The notes under the pieces are model-generated. The model did not search any database. It was given only the letters and a program-made list of their open reading frames with translations, and was not told the DNA's origin. Of a stretch of 64,000 nt of DNA, positions 25,366 to 34,918 are shown one piece after another; position 1 is the first letter of the stretch; each line of letters starts with the position of its first letter. A program made the position numbers and the translations under genes. The DNA is taken from contig CAWJLO010000005.1 of NCBI GenBank assembly GCA_963843685.1, positions 62,001 to 126,000 of the forward strand. Reading direction: 5' to 3'. This DNA comes from DASQHL01 sp963843685 (lineage in GTDB: Bacteria > Chloroflexota > Dehalococcoidia > DSTF01 > JACRBR01).

Positions 25366-26215
25366 ATGTCGCTTGAACTTCGGCGACCAAAGCCCGAACA
25401 CGTGCCCGAGCTCGGCCGCATCTGCTACGAGGCATTTCGCGACATCTCCGAGTCGCACGGCTTCCCCTCGGACTTCCCCAGCCCGGAGATGGCCGCCGGC
25501 ATCGTCGGCGTCATGCTCTCCCAGGAGCGCGTCCACACCGCCGCCGCTTACGACGGCGACCGCCCTCGCGGCTCGAACTTCATCAACATGTGGGGCGACG
25601 TCGCCGGCATCGGTCCCATCTCAGTCGATCTCGATGCGCAGGGCGAAGGCATCGGCAAGAAACTGATGCAGGACGTCATCGCCCACGCCCGCGGCCAGGG
25701 CTACGAGATGATCCGCCTCGTCCAGGACTCCTTCAATATGCGCTCCCTCGCCCTCTACGCCTCGCTCGGCTTCGAAGACGAAGGAGCCCCTCGCCCTCAT
25801 GGCGCTCGCCCCGGGCCCGCAAGACGCCGCCGTCCGCCCCGCGACTGCCGCCGACGTCGACGCCATGGACGAGCTCTGCCGCGGCATCTACCGCATCAGC
25901 CGCCGCGGCGAGATCGAGTTCGCCATGCAGCTCGGCACCCCGATCTTCGTGTTCGACGCCGGCCACGTCAGCGGCTACCTGGTCGCCGGCATCACCGGCC
26001 ACGGCGTCGCCGAGACCGAGGACGGCATGCTCGCCCTGCTCTCGGGCGCCGCGACGGCCGTCGGCGGCACGCAGAGTCTGCTGCCGATTCGCAACGCGAG
26101 CCTGTACCGTCGCGCAATCGCCGCCGGCCACAAGAACGTGAAGGTAATGAACCTGATGGCGCTCGGCCCCTACGACCCTCCCGTCGGCGTCTGGGCGCCC
26201 TCCGTGATGTTCTAG
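25366..26215 (+). pseudogene. Double-domain GNAT acetyltransferase, frameshifted
   Basis: From ATG 25366 a first GNAT domain runs to SLALYASLGFEDE. It then goes out of frame at about 25783 (GAAGGAG). Removing one G gives GFEDEEPLALMALAPG, leading into a second GNAT-like domain (AVRPATAADVDAMDELCRGI) that ends at 26215, 282 residues in all. Tandem GNAT proteins of this size are known. Without correction the first frame stays open to the end of the next gene. AAGGAG at 25781-25786 before ATG 25799 could also let the second half be made separately. A sequencing error is the simplest reading. Confidence 0.75.
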
Positions 26216-26271
26216 CCCCCAAGCACGCGCGATGCCACAATCGTGCGCGCCCGAGAACCGAAAGGACTGAC

Positions 26272-26673
26272 ATGAGCGACGTACACGTCATCAAGCACGA
26301 CCGCCTCGATGCTGCCACAGGCCAGACCCCCGGCATGACGCGCGCCGCCGGCATCGCCGCCTCGACCTGCGGCGCCTCCGGCATCTGGATGGGCGAAGCG
26401 ACCACCGAGCCCGGCTTCCGCTCCGGCGCCCACCACCACGGCGACGTCGAGAGCGCCATCTACGTTGTCAGCGGCAGCATCCGCATGCGCTGGGGTGATC
26501 ATCTCGAGCACAGTCTCGCCGCCAACGCCGGCGACTTCGTCTTCGTCCCCGCCAATCTCGTCCACCAGGAGATGAATGGCTCCCAGACCGAGCGCGCTGT
26601 CGTCATCGTCGCACGGGGCGGCCAGGAGAACATCGTCGTCAACGTCGACGTGCCGGAGGCCGCCTCCGGATAG
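26272..26673 (+). CDS. Small cupin-domain protein
   Basis: This is a 133-residue single-domain cupin. Motif 1 is GAHHHGDVESAIYVVSGSI (two or three His plus Glu as metal ligands) and motif 2 is AGDFVFVPANLVHQEMNGS. ATG 26272 is preceded by AAAGGACTGAC. Because of the upstream frameshift it shares an unbroken frame with the first GNAT half, but it is a separate protein. Function unknown; it lies between the two fumarase subunit genes. Confidence 0.85.
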   Translation: MSDVHVIKHDRLDAATGQTPGMTRAAGIAASTCGASGIWMGEATTEPGFRSGAHHHGDVESAIYVVSGSIRMRWGDHLEHSLAANAGDFVFVPANLVHQEMNGSQTERAVVIVARGGQENIVVNVDVPEAASG

Positions 26674-26693
26674 AGCGCCTGACCGAACCGTAG

Positions 26694-26715
26694 GGGTCGA
26701 CCCACGTGTCGACCC
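26694..26715 (+). other. Perfect hairpin between the cupin and fumarase beta genes
   Basis: Arms GGGTCGAC and GTCGACCC (8 bases) enclose CCACGT, 21 bases after the cupin stop. There is no T-run, so it is more likely an mRNA processing or stability element, or an operator, than a terminator. Confidence 0.4.
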
Positions 26716-26751
26716 TCGCCGAACTTGCACCGCACGAAGGAGGAACACCCA

Positions 26752-27372
26752 ATGACCATCGAGAAACGAGACGGCGAGATCCGCGCCACACCGCCCTTCA
26801 CCGAGGCCGACGTCGCCCAGCTCCGCGTCGGCGACCACGTCCGCTTCTTCGGCACCATCTACACCGCCCGCGACGCCGCCCACCGCCGCATGGTCACCGC
26901 CCTCGCCGAGGGCAAGCCCCTCCCCTTCGATATCAAGGGCCAGGTCATCTACTACGTCGGCCCCTCCCCCGCGCGCCCCGGCCGCACCATCGGCTCCGCC
27001 GGCCCCACCACCTCCATGCGGCTCGATCCCTTCACCCCCACGCTGCTCGAGCAGGGCCTGAAGGTCATCATCGGCAAGGGCGGGCGCGGCAGCGTCGTCA
27101 AGAAGGCGCTCCAGGACAACAAGGCCGTCTACCTGCTCGCCATCGGCGGCGCCGGCGCCCTTCTTTCGAAGACCATCAAGAAGCTCGACGTCATCGCCTA
27201 CGAGGATCTCGGCACGGAGTCGATCAAGAAGCTCGAGGTCGAAGGCTTCCCCGCCATCGTCTGCTGCGACATGTACGGCGGCGACCTCCTCCTCGCCGGC
27301 AAGGACCAGTACCGCGACCAGGCCACCCTCGGCGCCTACCAGTCCGTGCCCCCGGCCGAGAAGGCGGGCTGA
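26752..27372 (+). CDS. Fumarate hydratase class I, beta (C-terminal) subunit
   Basis: This 206-residue protein matches the C-terminal domain of class I fumarase/tartrate dehydratase: LRVGDHVRFFGTIYTARDAA, GPTTSMRLDPFTPTLLEQGL, IIGKGGRGS and the active-site region IGGAGALLSKTIKKL. ATG 26752 follows AAGGAGGAACACCCA, a strong site. It is separated from its alpha subunit by about 1.9 kb of GNAT and cupin genes. The DinB-like gene starts 2 bases after its stop. Confidence 0.92.
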   Translation: MTIEKRDGEIRATPPFTEADVAQLRVGDHVRFFGTIYTARDAAHRRMVTALAEGKPLPFDIKGQVIYYVGPSPARPGRTIGSAGPTTSMRLDPFTPTLLEQGLKVIIGKGGRGSVVKKALQDNKAVYLLAIGGAGALLSKTIKKLDVIAYEDLGTESIKKLEVEGFPAIVCCDMYGGDLLLAGKDQYRDQATLGAYQSVPPAEKAG

Positions 27373-27373
27373 C

Positions 27374-27903
27374 GTGACCGAACTGCGCGACTACCTCCTC
27401 ACCGAGATCCGCGGCATGCACGGCCTCTACGATCGCGTCACCGTCGATCTCGACGACAAGCAGCTCAACCACGTCCCGGAGGGCGGCCACCAGAACATCG
27501 CCTTCTGCCTCTGGCACTTCGTCCGCACCGAGGACAACTGCATCCAGTTCGTCATCCAGCGCAAGCCCACCGTCTGGATCGAGGGCGGCTGGGACGCGAA
27601 GTTCGGCCTCGACTCCAAGTCGCAGGGCACCGGCTTCACCGACGACGAGGCCCGCGCCTTCCGCATCAAGGGCGCCGCCGACTTCCGCCAGTACATGTTC
27701 GACGTCTTCCGCCGCACCGAGGACTTCGTCGCGAATCCTCACGCCCGGAAGAGGCCGCCCGCAAGATCACCGTCAAGCCGCTCGGCGAGATGTCCATCCT
27801 CCAGGCCATCTCCGGCCTCTGCATGACCCACGGCTACCGCCACCTCGGCGAAATCGAATTCGCAAAGGGCCTGGTCGCCCCCCGCGGCGGCGCCACGATC
27901 TAG
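27374..27903 (+). pseudogene. DinB/YfiT-like putative metal-dependent protein, frameshifted
   Basis: The GTG frame gives the N-terminal four-helix part (MTELRDYLLTEIRGMHGLYD, HQNIAFCLWHFVRTEDN with likely metal His) and loses frame near 27737. Adding one base there gives RPEEAARKITVKPLGEMSIL and MTHGYRHLGEIEFAKG, including the expected C-terminal His pair, ending TAG 27901-27903 (176 residues). DinB_2 proteins are often thiol- or metal-dependent transferases; the function here is unknown. The break is a single-base deletion and may be a sequencing error. Confidence 0.75.
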
Positions 27904-29022
27904 CGGTCGTAGGTCGATCGACCGCATCACGTCGGTCATCGCAACCACTGCAGGTCGACCGTCGAGCCAAGGCTCACGTTCGACCGACTGCTCGCGCCGG
28001 ACCGACAGCTCGGCTCGTCGACGGAGCGGCAATCGAGCAGGTCGAGTCGCACTGAGTAGTGCAACGCTCTCTGCCGGGCAGCCGGCGCCGATGGATGCGT
28101 AGCACGGCACCCGTGCGAACCACTTCGCCGCATCGCCACCCAGAGGAGCGAGCAACCTCAGAGATGCGTCGCAACAGCTCAAGCGTGCGTGTCAAGAACT
28201 CCCGCGCAATGTCGCACGAACGCTGCCGATTCGGGCCATCAGAGGCGCACGAGCACGACGTTCGTATCATGCAGCTCTACAGTCCGAGATTGCCGAACAG
28301 GCCGTGATCATCGGTTGTACCGAACGTAGTCGTGAGGCCCAGCTACGGCGGTCCTCGCCGCTAGCGAATACCTCAGCGCGACGGTTGACTGCTCCCAGGT
28401 TCGACCCTGACACAGTGGCACCTCGACGCAGACGTGTAACTGCAATGCCCTGTCTGAATAGCACGATCGGCCGACAGCTCCGATCGGAGCGTGCCTCTTG
28501 GGCTCTCGCACACGAATCGGACGCGCTGAAATGTCGACGTGAGAATCCGTGCGTCTCGCGCCAGTGCTCGATGCGTTCCCGGATTCGGCTCGAAGTATGC
28601 GTCGAAGTCAAGCGATCGCAGACCGGTGCTGTCCCATCGCGTCGTCCTCGCCGGCCAGCACGCGGACTTGAGTAGCGGTCGGCCATGTCTGCGAGCATCT
28701 GGATGCGACAATCGCTGCAGTCGAGGACGTCGTCCGGCGTGCGCAGGACTCGACTCACGCGCGTGATGTCCCATGAGCCGCGACTCGCCGAATGCGTCAT
28801 GCAGCCATCCGCGACATCGATCGGCTGAGTCGTCATCCGCACGACCGCGCGCTCCGTTCTCGCCAGCAGTCCCGTGCGAGTGAGCACCAAGCCGCTGAGT
28901 GCAGAGAGTCAGCGCCATCTGCCCGCGGCTCCAGGGAGTCCCCCGGCAAACTCAATGTTCAAGCACCGCTTGGAGATCGCGCCCCGCTCCGTCCATGATC
29001 GCCCTCACAAAGGAGCACCATC
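27904..29022. other. 1.1-kb stretch without a convincing gene
   Basis: Base composition drops compared with the neighbours and none of the short frames on either strand shows codon bias, a good start site or a recognisable domain. The longest (minus 28890-28267) is Arg/Ser-rich with no family features. It may be a decayed gene or long untranslated region upstream of the gene at 29023. Confidence 0.5.
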
Positions 29023-29619
29023 ATGGACGAAGACCGCGCCCTCACCACCACCCGCGCCTCCACCCCCGAAGGCCGCGCCGCATCCAGCCAGAACGCCCGC
29101 CGCCACGGCCTCCACACCGCCGCCATCGTCATCCCCGGCGTCGAGTCCGAGGACGACTGGCACGCCTTCCACGACGACGTCTTCGACGCGCTCGCCCCGC
29201 AGGGCCCCGTCGAGTCCTCCCTCGCCGCCCGCATCGCCGAGCTCATGTGGCGCATCGCCCGCGTCCCCCGCGCCGAGCGCGATCTGGTCGTCGAGCGCCA
29301 ACTGACCGAAGACGCCGAAAAGACCCGCCGACAGCGCATCAACGAGGCCGATGCGCCGCGGTTCGAGGCGTCGCAGAAGAAGAACTTTGGCTTTTACAAC
29401 ACCGCTATCCAGGAGTCGCTCCGCCCGATGCTCATCTTTGATCTGCCGCAGCGCCTCCTCCCCGATGCCGCCCAGCTCCAGCAGATCGTTCGCTACGAGG
29501 CACACCTCGGCCGCCAGCTCCGCGACGCCATGCACGAGCTTGAGGCCATGCAGGCTCGCCGCAACGGCACGCCGAGCTCGCTCGCCCGCGTCGATGTCCA
29601 CGTCACCCGCGGAGAGTGA
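29023..29619 (+). CDS. Conserved hypothetical protein of the NARRHGL/VIPGVE type
   Basis: This is a 198-residue protein. The N-terminus has a motif seen in a family of uncharacterised bacterial proteins that often occur in many copies per genome: SSQNARRHGLHTAAIVIPGV then EDDWHAFHDDVFDALAPQGP. The C-terminus has RYEAHLGRQLRDAMHELEAM. It is helical and charged with no signal peptide. ATG 29023 follows AAAGGAG. Function unknown. The non-coding stretch before it is the reason to suspect a mobile or recently inserted unit. Confidence 0.6.
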   Translation: MDEDRALTTTRASTPEGRAASSQNARRHGLHTAAIVIPGVESEDDWHAFHDDVFDALAPQGPVESSLAARIAELMWRIARVPRAERDLVVERQLTEDAEKTRRQRINEADAPRFEASQKKNFGFYNTAIQESLRPMLIFDLPQRLLPDAAQLQQIVRYEAHLGRQLRDAMHELEAMQARRNGTPSSLARVDVHVTRGE

Positions 29620-29647
29620 AAAAGTGCAGAACGAAGTAATCGGTCAA

Positions 29648-30037
29648 CTAGCGAATCTGGAGGAGCAATAACGCGGTCAACCAACGGCCGCCTACGCCTC
29701 GTGCGTCGGCCGCCCCGATCTCATCGAGCCCCTCAGCGCGCAGCGCCAGCCGCTCAGCCCACTGCATCCCGTAGTAGAACGGGATCGCCAGCAGCACGCA
29801 CGGCACGCCGATGATGACGCCTTTGAGGCCAACGAGCATCATGAACAGCCCGAACGACACGCACAGCCCCATCCCCAGCACCGCCACGATGCGGATGATG
29901 GCGATGTACGACGACACCTGCGGCGCAGGCTCCGCCGCCCCGTCGTCGATCACGATCCCGTCGTCGTCATCGGCCGCGTCTTCGATGATCGGCGGTGGCT
30001 GCTGCTGCTGCTGCGTCTCGGAATCCATCAACGCCAT
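29648..30037 (-). CDS. Hypothetical two-TM membrane protein with poly-Gln/acidic N-terminus
   Basis: This 129-residue protein has five consecutive Gln (a CTG/CAG run at about 29999-30012) and an Asp-rich stretch (IEDAADDDDGIVIDDGAAE) before two TM helices (IIRIVAVLGMGLCVSFGLFM and GVIIGVPCVLLAIPFYYG). A short cytosolic tail follows. No family recognised. ATG 30037 or 30028 could be the start. Confidence 0.65.
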   Translation of the reverse strand: MALMDSETQQQQQPPPIIEDAADDDDGIVIDDGAAEPAPQVSSYIAIIRIVAVLGMGLCVSFGLFMMLVGLKGVIIGVPCVLLAIPFYYGMQWAERLALRAEGLDEIGAADARGVGGRWLTALLLLQIR

Positions 30038-30149
30038 GCTAGCAACCCCAGCGCGGACGCGCCCCTCCGACCTCTCCCCTGTCACCTGTAACCTCGCAAT
30101 GGCCCCGCCGCCGGCCGGCAACGGGCGGATCCCTCAGCGCCGGTTCCTG

Positions 30150-30389
30150 CTAACCCTCAGGTGCCGCCGCGCCCGCCTTCGCGGGTCGCTTCAGCATGAA
30201 GTAGCTGCTCTCCGGCCTCATCAGGGGGAGTATCCCGGTCAGTTCCCAGCCGTCCTCGCCGAGCTTGTCGAGGTAGCCGCGGACGAACCCGGTGCGGTGT
30301 TCACCGCCCTGGCGGATGTACTCCACCCCCTCTGTCGAGATCCTGCCTCTGAAATCCACGTACACGACCTTGTACTCCCAACCGTTCAT
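30150..30389 (-). CDS. Small DUF4177-like protein
   Basis: This 79-residue protein has the pattern of DUF4177: WEYKVVYVDFRGRI near the start and LDKLGEDGWELTGILPL in the middle, ending with a short Lys/Ala tail. Members are of unknown function. AAAGGAG precedes ATG 30389. Confidence 0.75.
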   Translation of the reverse strand: MNGWEYKVVYVDFRGRISTEGVEYIRQGGEHRTGFVRGYLDKLGEDGWELTGILPLMRPESSYFMLKRPAKAGAAAPEG

Positions 30390-30530
30390 CGGTGCTCCTT
30401 TGCGGTGGCGCTGAACGGGAGCCGCGTCCGTGCCGCCGGCGGCAGGGCCGATCTCAGTCTGGCACAGGGTTGTGAGCCTTCGCTCGCCGGCTCGAATTGC
30501 AGGAATCGCAGGCCCAACGTGGAGGCGTGG

Positions 30531-31004
30531 CTAGTTGACGGTGATCGTCCCGAACATCGTCGTCGGGTGCACGTCGCAGTGGTAGTAGTACGTCCCTGGT
30601 GCGAGGGTCACCGTCAGGGTCTGCGTGATCGGGCCGGCGGCCACGTCCGTCATGCCTATACTCTGGCCCGTGGCGTCCGTGCCCTTGAACACGTGGATGT
30701 TGTGCGCCGTCCCGTTGTCCTTGTTGTCGAGGTCGATCACAACCGTGCCGGCGGTCGCCGTCAGCGACTGCTTGTCGTACAGGCTGTTCTCCGCCACGAG
30801 CGTCAGCGCCGGTCCGCTGGGCGTGGCCGTCGGCGCGGCGGTCGGCTCCGTTGTCGGGGTCGGGATGACCGCCTGCACCTCATGCGGGTGGTTCGAGAAC
30901 GGCACCAGCTTCGGCTGCGCGAGCACCACGATCGAGTAGACGATGGCGATGGCGAACGTGGCCATGATCGGCAGCGCAAACCAGCGGTGGTCATGGCCCG
31001 GCAT
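30531..31004 (-). CDS. Membrane-anchored cupredoxin-domain protein
   Basis: This 157-residue protein has an N-terminal TM anchor (WFALPIMATFAIAIVYSIVV), a Thr/Pro linker, and a plastocyanin-like domain. The type 1 copper ligands are visible: His in NGTAHNIHVF, and Cys, His and Met in YYYHCDVHPTTMFG. It should carry electrons or copper at the outer face of the membrane. ATG 31004 has GGAG 8 bases upstream; a GTG at 31025 is also possible. The copper cluster at 9-14 kb is not adjacent. Confidence 0.85.
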   Translation of the reverse strand: MPGHDHRWFALPIMATFAIAIVYSIVVLAQPKLVPFSNHPHEVQAVIPTPTTEPTAAPTATPSGPALTLVAENSLYDKQSLTATAGTVVIDLDNKDNGTAHNIHVFKGTDATGQSIGMTDVAAGPITQTLTVTLAPGTYYYHCDVHPTTMFGTITVN

Positions 31005-31107
31005 GAAGCGTGTCTCCGTCCGCACTCGCGCGCGGGGCCACCCCCGCGCTCGGGCATCAGGATAAACGTTCCACCTTAAGGGGCAATGTGACGTGCATCA
31101 CAGGCCA

Positions 31108-33018
31108 TCAGCAACCCGCGAACGGCCTCGCGCCCGGGTCAGATTCCTTCGCGAGGGCGTAGACGATCGCGTCTCCGCTTTGAAAAGCCACAGTCACGTA
31201 GGTGCCCGGCGCCGGGTGTGTGGCGGGCCAGTAGCGCTCGCGGTGCCCGCAGAACAGGAAGTCCGCCGGATAGGCCGCCAGCACGTCGTTCTGCTGCAGC
31301 AGCGTCTCGTACTGCTTCCGCCACTCCGGCAGCCGGTCGGCGATGCGCTCCGGATGTGTGATCTCCCAGTTGAACGAGAAGTACGCGGCGGAGTCCTCGA
31401 AGTGCCGCTCAAGTTCATCCGGCGGCACCGTCGTGTCGGTGGTCGGATAGCCGTTGGCCGGGTCCAGCCTGGCGAACACGTCGTCTTCGCTGTACCCGAA
31501 CGCCGCCTGCGCGCGCAGGAACCGGTCGATGATCTCGTCGTCCGAGACGCGCGTGAAGAATCCGTCGTCCAGGTAGCGCCCCGCGGGTGTCATCGCCGGC
31601 AGCAGCATGTTCGTGTTCACGCTCGGGCTGACCACCGTCTGGTCGTCGCGCACGTGCGTCTCGATCCAGTCGAAGGCCGCGCGCTCGTCAGCGGGCATCG
31701 AGAACGCGGCCTCGGTCTGCCGCGTCGCCCGCACCTGGTACGCCACCGCGTACACCAGCCCGATGGCGGCGAGCCCGCCGCCCGCAAGCGCCAGCGTGCG
31801 CCCGTAGCGCCTCGGCAACATCGTGACCAGCCCCGCGCCGCCGGCGATAAACGCAGGGATGGCGAACACGTGCCACACCTGCGTCACGTAGTGCTCCGGC
31901 TGCGGCACGATCCCCGTCGTCACGTCCAGGGCCAGCGGCGCCAGGAACAGAGCGAGGTAGAACCGATTGCGCTCGCGCCCGCGCAGCAGCGGGTACAGAA
32001 ACGGCAGTCCGATGACAAAGCGCTGCGCCGCCGACGTGATCTGCCCCGTTCCGATGCCGAATGCGTCCTTCCCAAACCGCGCCTTCGCATCGGCCGGCAG
32101 CGCGAACGCATCGTGCACCCGCGCCAGCAGCTCCGGCGTGGCGAGCAGCGACGCAGCCGCGCCGATCAGCACCACCCTTCGCAGTGTCACGTAGTCCCGG
32201 CGGTAGAGCAGCCACGCGCACCAGCCGACCATCGCCACGGCCATCGCCGACCAGTAGAAGAGGTACGTATAGATCAACAACGCCAGCGCCGCCGTCGCCG
32301 CCACGTACCACGTCCGCTTGCCGCTCTCCACAGCACGCGGGATCGCGATCGCCGTCGCCAGGAACACCGGCATCGGGATCGCTGGCGGCACGAATCGGTA
32401 CAGCGCCTGGAACTCGCGGTGTGGCTGGAGCGTCAAGATCCCGCGCAGCACGTCGGCGTGGCGCAGCGGCAAGATGCCGCCCGCCTTCACGATCACGCCG
32501 ATCGCCAGCACGGTGATCGGCATCACCGCCGCGGCGATCCGTACGTCGTCGGTGAACTCCAGCGTCAGCACGTAGAGCAGCAACATCGCCGCCAGTGCCA
32601 GCAGAGTTGTCGCCACGGCGAGCGACGAGAACGGACTCCCCGTCACCCGGCCGAACAGCCCGATCGCCTCCAGCCAAGGCACGCCAGGAGGCGTTGGCAC
32701 ATCGTTCCGGCTGACGTCGTAATACGACGCGAAGCTCGCGCTGCCGTCGTACGCGTCACGGATGGCCGGCGAGAACAACGCCAGGTCGTAGCCGATATCC
32801 GACGCCGCCCACGGGCTGACCTGTATCCGCGCGCCGTCGGGAGGCGAGCTCGCGAGTAGATACCAGCGCGGGCCGGCGAGCGCGGCCGTGAGCGCGAGAG
32901 CCACCGCCAGGCCCAGCCAGTGCCGGCGGAGGAGCGCAACCGCAACGGCCACCGCACCCTGCGCGGGTGCGCCTCGCGGCGTTGCCTCGGTGGCTGGATC
33001 GCTCATCGGTTTCGGCAT
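31108..33018 (-). CDS. Large polytopic membrane protein (possible GT-C-like)
   Basis: This 636-residue protein has an N-terminal TM, a large extracytoplasmic loop after it (ASSPPDGARIQVSPWAASDI), about ten more TM helices, and a soluble C-terminal domain of about 170 residues (ERAAFDWIETHVRDDQTVVS). The layout resembles GT-C glycosyltransferases, which use lipid-linked sugars, but I see no decisive Asp/Glu motif. It lies downstream of the ABC-F gene on the same strand. Function not assigned. Confidence 0.75.
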   Translation of the reverse strand: MPKPMSDPATEATPRGAPAQGAVAVAVALLRRHWLGLAVALALTAALAGPRWYLLASSPPDGARIQVSPWAASDIGYDLALFSPAIRDAYDGSASFASYYDVSRNDVPTPPGVPWLEAIGLFGRVTGSPFSSLAVATTLLALAAMLLLYVLTLEFTDDVRIAAAVMPITVLAIGVIVKAGGILPLRHADVLRGILTLQPHREFQALYRFVPPAIPMPVFLATAIAIPRAVESGKRTWYVAATAALALLIYTYLFYWSAMAVAMVGWCAWLLYRRDYVTLRRVVLIGAAASLLATPELLARVHDAFALPADAKARFGKDAFGIGTGQITSAAQRFVIGLPFLYPLLRGRERNRFYLALFLAPLALDVTTGIVPQPEHYVTQVWHVFAIPAFIAGGAGLVTMLPRRYGRTLALAGGGLAAIGLVYAVAYQVRATRQTEAAFSMPADERAAFDWIETHVRDDQTVVSPSVNTNMLLPAMTPAGRYLDDGFFTRVSDDEIIDRFLRAQAAFGYSEDDVFARLDPANGYPTTDTTVPPDELERHFEDSAAYFSFNWEITHPERIADRLPEWRKQYETLLQQNDVLAAYPADFLFCGHRERYWPATHPAPGTYVTVAFQSGDAIVYALAKESDPGARPFAGC

Positions 33019-33154
33019 CCTACAGGCGCCGTTCAGGTGGAGCTATTGGAACGCATCAAGATCAACCGGCCCGTGTATTACGGCCGGGCCCCATCGTCGA
33101 AAACGCTCAGCCACCCCCGAATGTGTCGCCCGGCGCGCGCAGGCCCGGAGCCGG

Positions 33155-34741
33155 TCAAACCCCCACGCCGACCTCCCGGCGCCGTTCCAGGACCTCTCGA
33201 CAGCCCCCGTCCTTGATCTCGTACACGTGCGTGGCGACGCGGTCCAGAATCGCCTCGTCGTGGCTCGCGCAGATCACAGTGCCGTCGTACTTCTCCAGCG
33301 CCGCGATCAGCTTCCGCCGCGTCGGCCGGTCGAGATGGTTCGTCGGCTCGTCAAGCAACAACACGTTCGTCGGCTGGATCAGGAACTTCGCCAGCGCGAC
33401 GCGGCTTCGCTCGCCGCCGGACAGCACGCCGATCTTCTTGAACACGTCGTCGCCACGGAACAAGAACTGCCCCAGCACCGTCCGCAGCCGTACCTCCGGC
33501 TCCTCAGGTGCGACCGACCGCACCTCCGCCAACACGGTGCTGTCGGCGTCCAGCACCTCGTCCTGATGCTGGTCGTAGTACTCCTTCCGTGCCCGCTCTG
33601 CCCACTCGATGCTTCCCTCGGTGGGCGCGAGCAGCCCCGCCGCAATCCGGAGCAGCGTGCTCTTGCCGCTGCCGTTCGGGCCGATGAGCACCACCTTCTG
33701 CCCCCGCTCGACCTCCAGGTTCACGTCGATCAGCACAACGTGCTCGCCGTAGGCGTGGCCGATGTGCTCCAGCATCAGCACGTCCCGCTCCGTGCGCCCG
33801 TGCGCCGCCAGGTGGAAGCTCACCTCGCTGTCCTTGCGCGTCCGCTCGATGCGCTCGACCTTTGCCAGCGCTTTCTCGCGGCTCTTCACGGCCGTCGCCT
33901 TCGATGCCTTGGCGTGGAAGCGCTCAATGAAACGCTCCTGCCGGCTGATCTCGCGCTCCTGTCGGGCAGCGGCGCGGTCCTGCTGCTGCAGCTTGTCCGC
34001 CTTCTGCCGCTGGTAATCGCTGTAGTTCCCCGTGTAGCCCTCGACGGCGCCGTCGCGCAGGTCCAGGATGCGCGTCGCCACGCGGTCCAGAAACTCCGCC
34101 TCGTGCGTCACGATCAGCAGCGCCCCCTTGTACTTCGTCAGCTCCTCCGCCAGGAACTCGCGCGCCGCCGTGTCCAGGTGGTTCGTCGGCTCGTCCAGCA
34201 GCAGGTTCTCGGGACGCCGGACAAGGATCTTCGCGAGCGCGATGCGCATTTGCCAGCCGCCGCTGAAGGAGCCACACACCTTCTCGCGGTCCCCCGGCGC
34301 GAAGCCGAGCCCGGCGAGCACCCGCCCGATCTGCGCGTCGATGCGATAGCCGTCGAGCTGCTCGAATCGCTCGAACAACTCGCCCTGCTCGATGATCAGC
34401 GCGTCGATGTCACCGTCTCCGCGCTCGATGCGCCCTGCCACGTCGTGCAGCGCCCGATCGATGGCCGCCGCCTCCGGGAACGCCGTCCACATCTCCGCCA
34501 CCAGGCCGCGCTGAGGGTCGTGGCCGGCCTCCTGCTTCAGGAAGCCGAAGCTCCCGCCCCGATGTCCGGCTGCGCCCTCGTCCGCCGTGTCCTCACCGGC
34601 GATGAGCCGCAGGATCGTCGACTTCCCGGCGCCGTTCGGGCCGACGAGTCCGGCCCGTTCACCGGCGCTCACGGTGAAGCTGACGTCGTGGAGGACGTCC
34701 ACCCTTCCGAAGGACTTGGCGACGTGTTCTGCGTACAGCAT
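33155..34741 (-). CDS. ABC-F family ATPase (ribosome-associated)
   Basis: This 528-residue protein has two ABC ATPase domains without membrane segments: GLVGPNGAGKSTILRLIAGE with FSGGWQMRIALAK and LLLDEPTNHLDT, then LIGPNGSGKSTLLRIAAGL with LSGGERSRVALAK and LLLDEPTNHLDRP. The Arg/Lys/Gln-rich linker between them (RQEREISRQERFIERFHAKA) is the P-site tRNA-interacting motif region of ABC-F proteins. These act on stalled ribosomes or give antibiotic resistance; which one cannot be decided here. ATG 34741 is used; GTG 34750 is possible. Confidence 0.93.
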   Translation of the reverse strand: MLYAEHVAKSFGRVDVLHDVSFTVSAGERAGLVGPNGAGKSTILRLIAGEDTADEGAAGHRGGSFGFLKQEAGHDPQRGLVAEMWTAFPEAAAIDRALHDVAGRIERGDGDIDALIIEQGELFERFEQLDGYRIDAQIGRVLAGLGFAPGDREKVCGSFSGGWQMRIALAKILVRRPENLLLDEPTNHLDTAAREFLAEELTKYKGALLIVTHEAEFLDRVATRILDLRDGAVEGYTGNYSDYQRQKADKLQQQDRAAARQEREISRQERFIERFHAKASKATAVKSREKALAKVERIERTRKDSEVSFHLAAHGRTERDVLMLEHIGHAYGEHVVLIDVNLEVERGQKVVLIGPNGSGKSTLLRIAAGLLAPTEGSIEWAERARKEYYDQHQDEVLDADSTVLAEVRSVAPEEPEVRLRTVLGQFLFRGDDVFKKIGVLSGGERSRVALAKFLIQPTNVLLLDEPTNHLDRPTRRKLIAALEKYDGTVICASHDEAILDRVATHVYEIKDGGCREVLERRREVGVGV

Positions 34742-34918
34742 GCAAGGCACATGGTATCGGGCCGGAGCGCTCGGCCGCTGCCGACGCCCGAGCGCCCCTT
34801 CCCCTCGGTTACGTCAAGCTCAGGCCGCTTCTCGTTCCGACCCGCAATGTCTGGCCCTGCGCGCACGTTTTGAAGGATAGAGGCGGGCTGTCAAGCCGCC
34901 GATGGGCGGAGGGGTTCT

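Noticed and set aside
25366..26673. A GNAT-cupin fusion of 435 residues
   Set aside because: The middle 150 residues are an out-of-frame Arg/Pro-rich translation of the second GNAT half.
28267..28918. Minus-strand frames in the 28-kb block
   Set aside because: No ribosome-binding site, no family similarity and no codon bias; the frames conflict with each other.
29999..30012. CTG/CAG triplet run as a repeat element
   Set aside because: Only five units, encoding five Gln within a gene; too short to call a repeat tract.
31093..34873. Long plus-strand frames (31093-32859 and 32888-34873)
   Set aside because: They lie fully opposite the membrane protein and ABC-F genes, are Arg/Pro/His-rich as expected for the antisense of GC-rich coding DNA, and have no domain.
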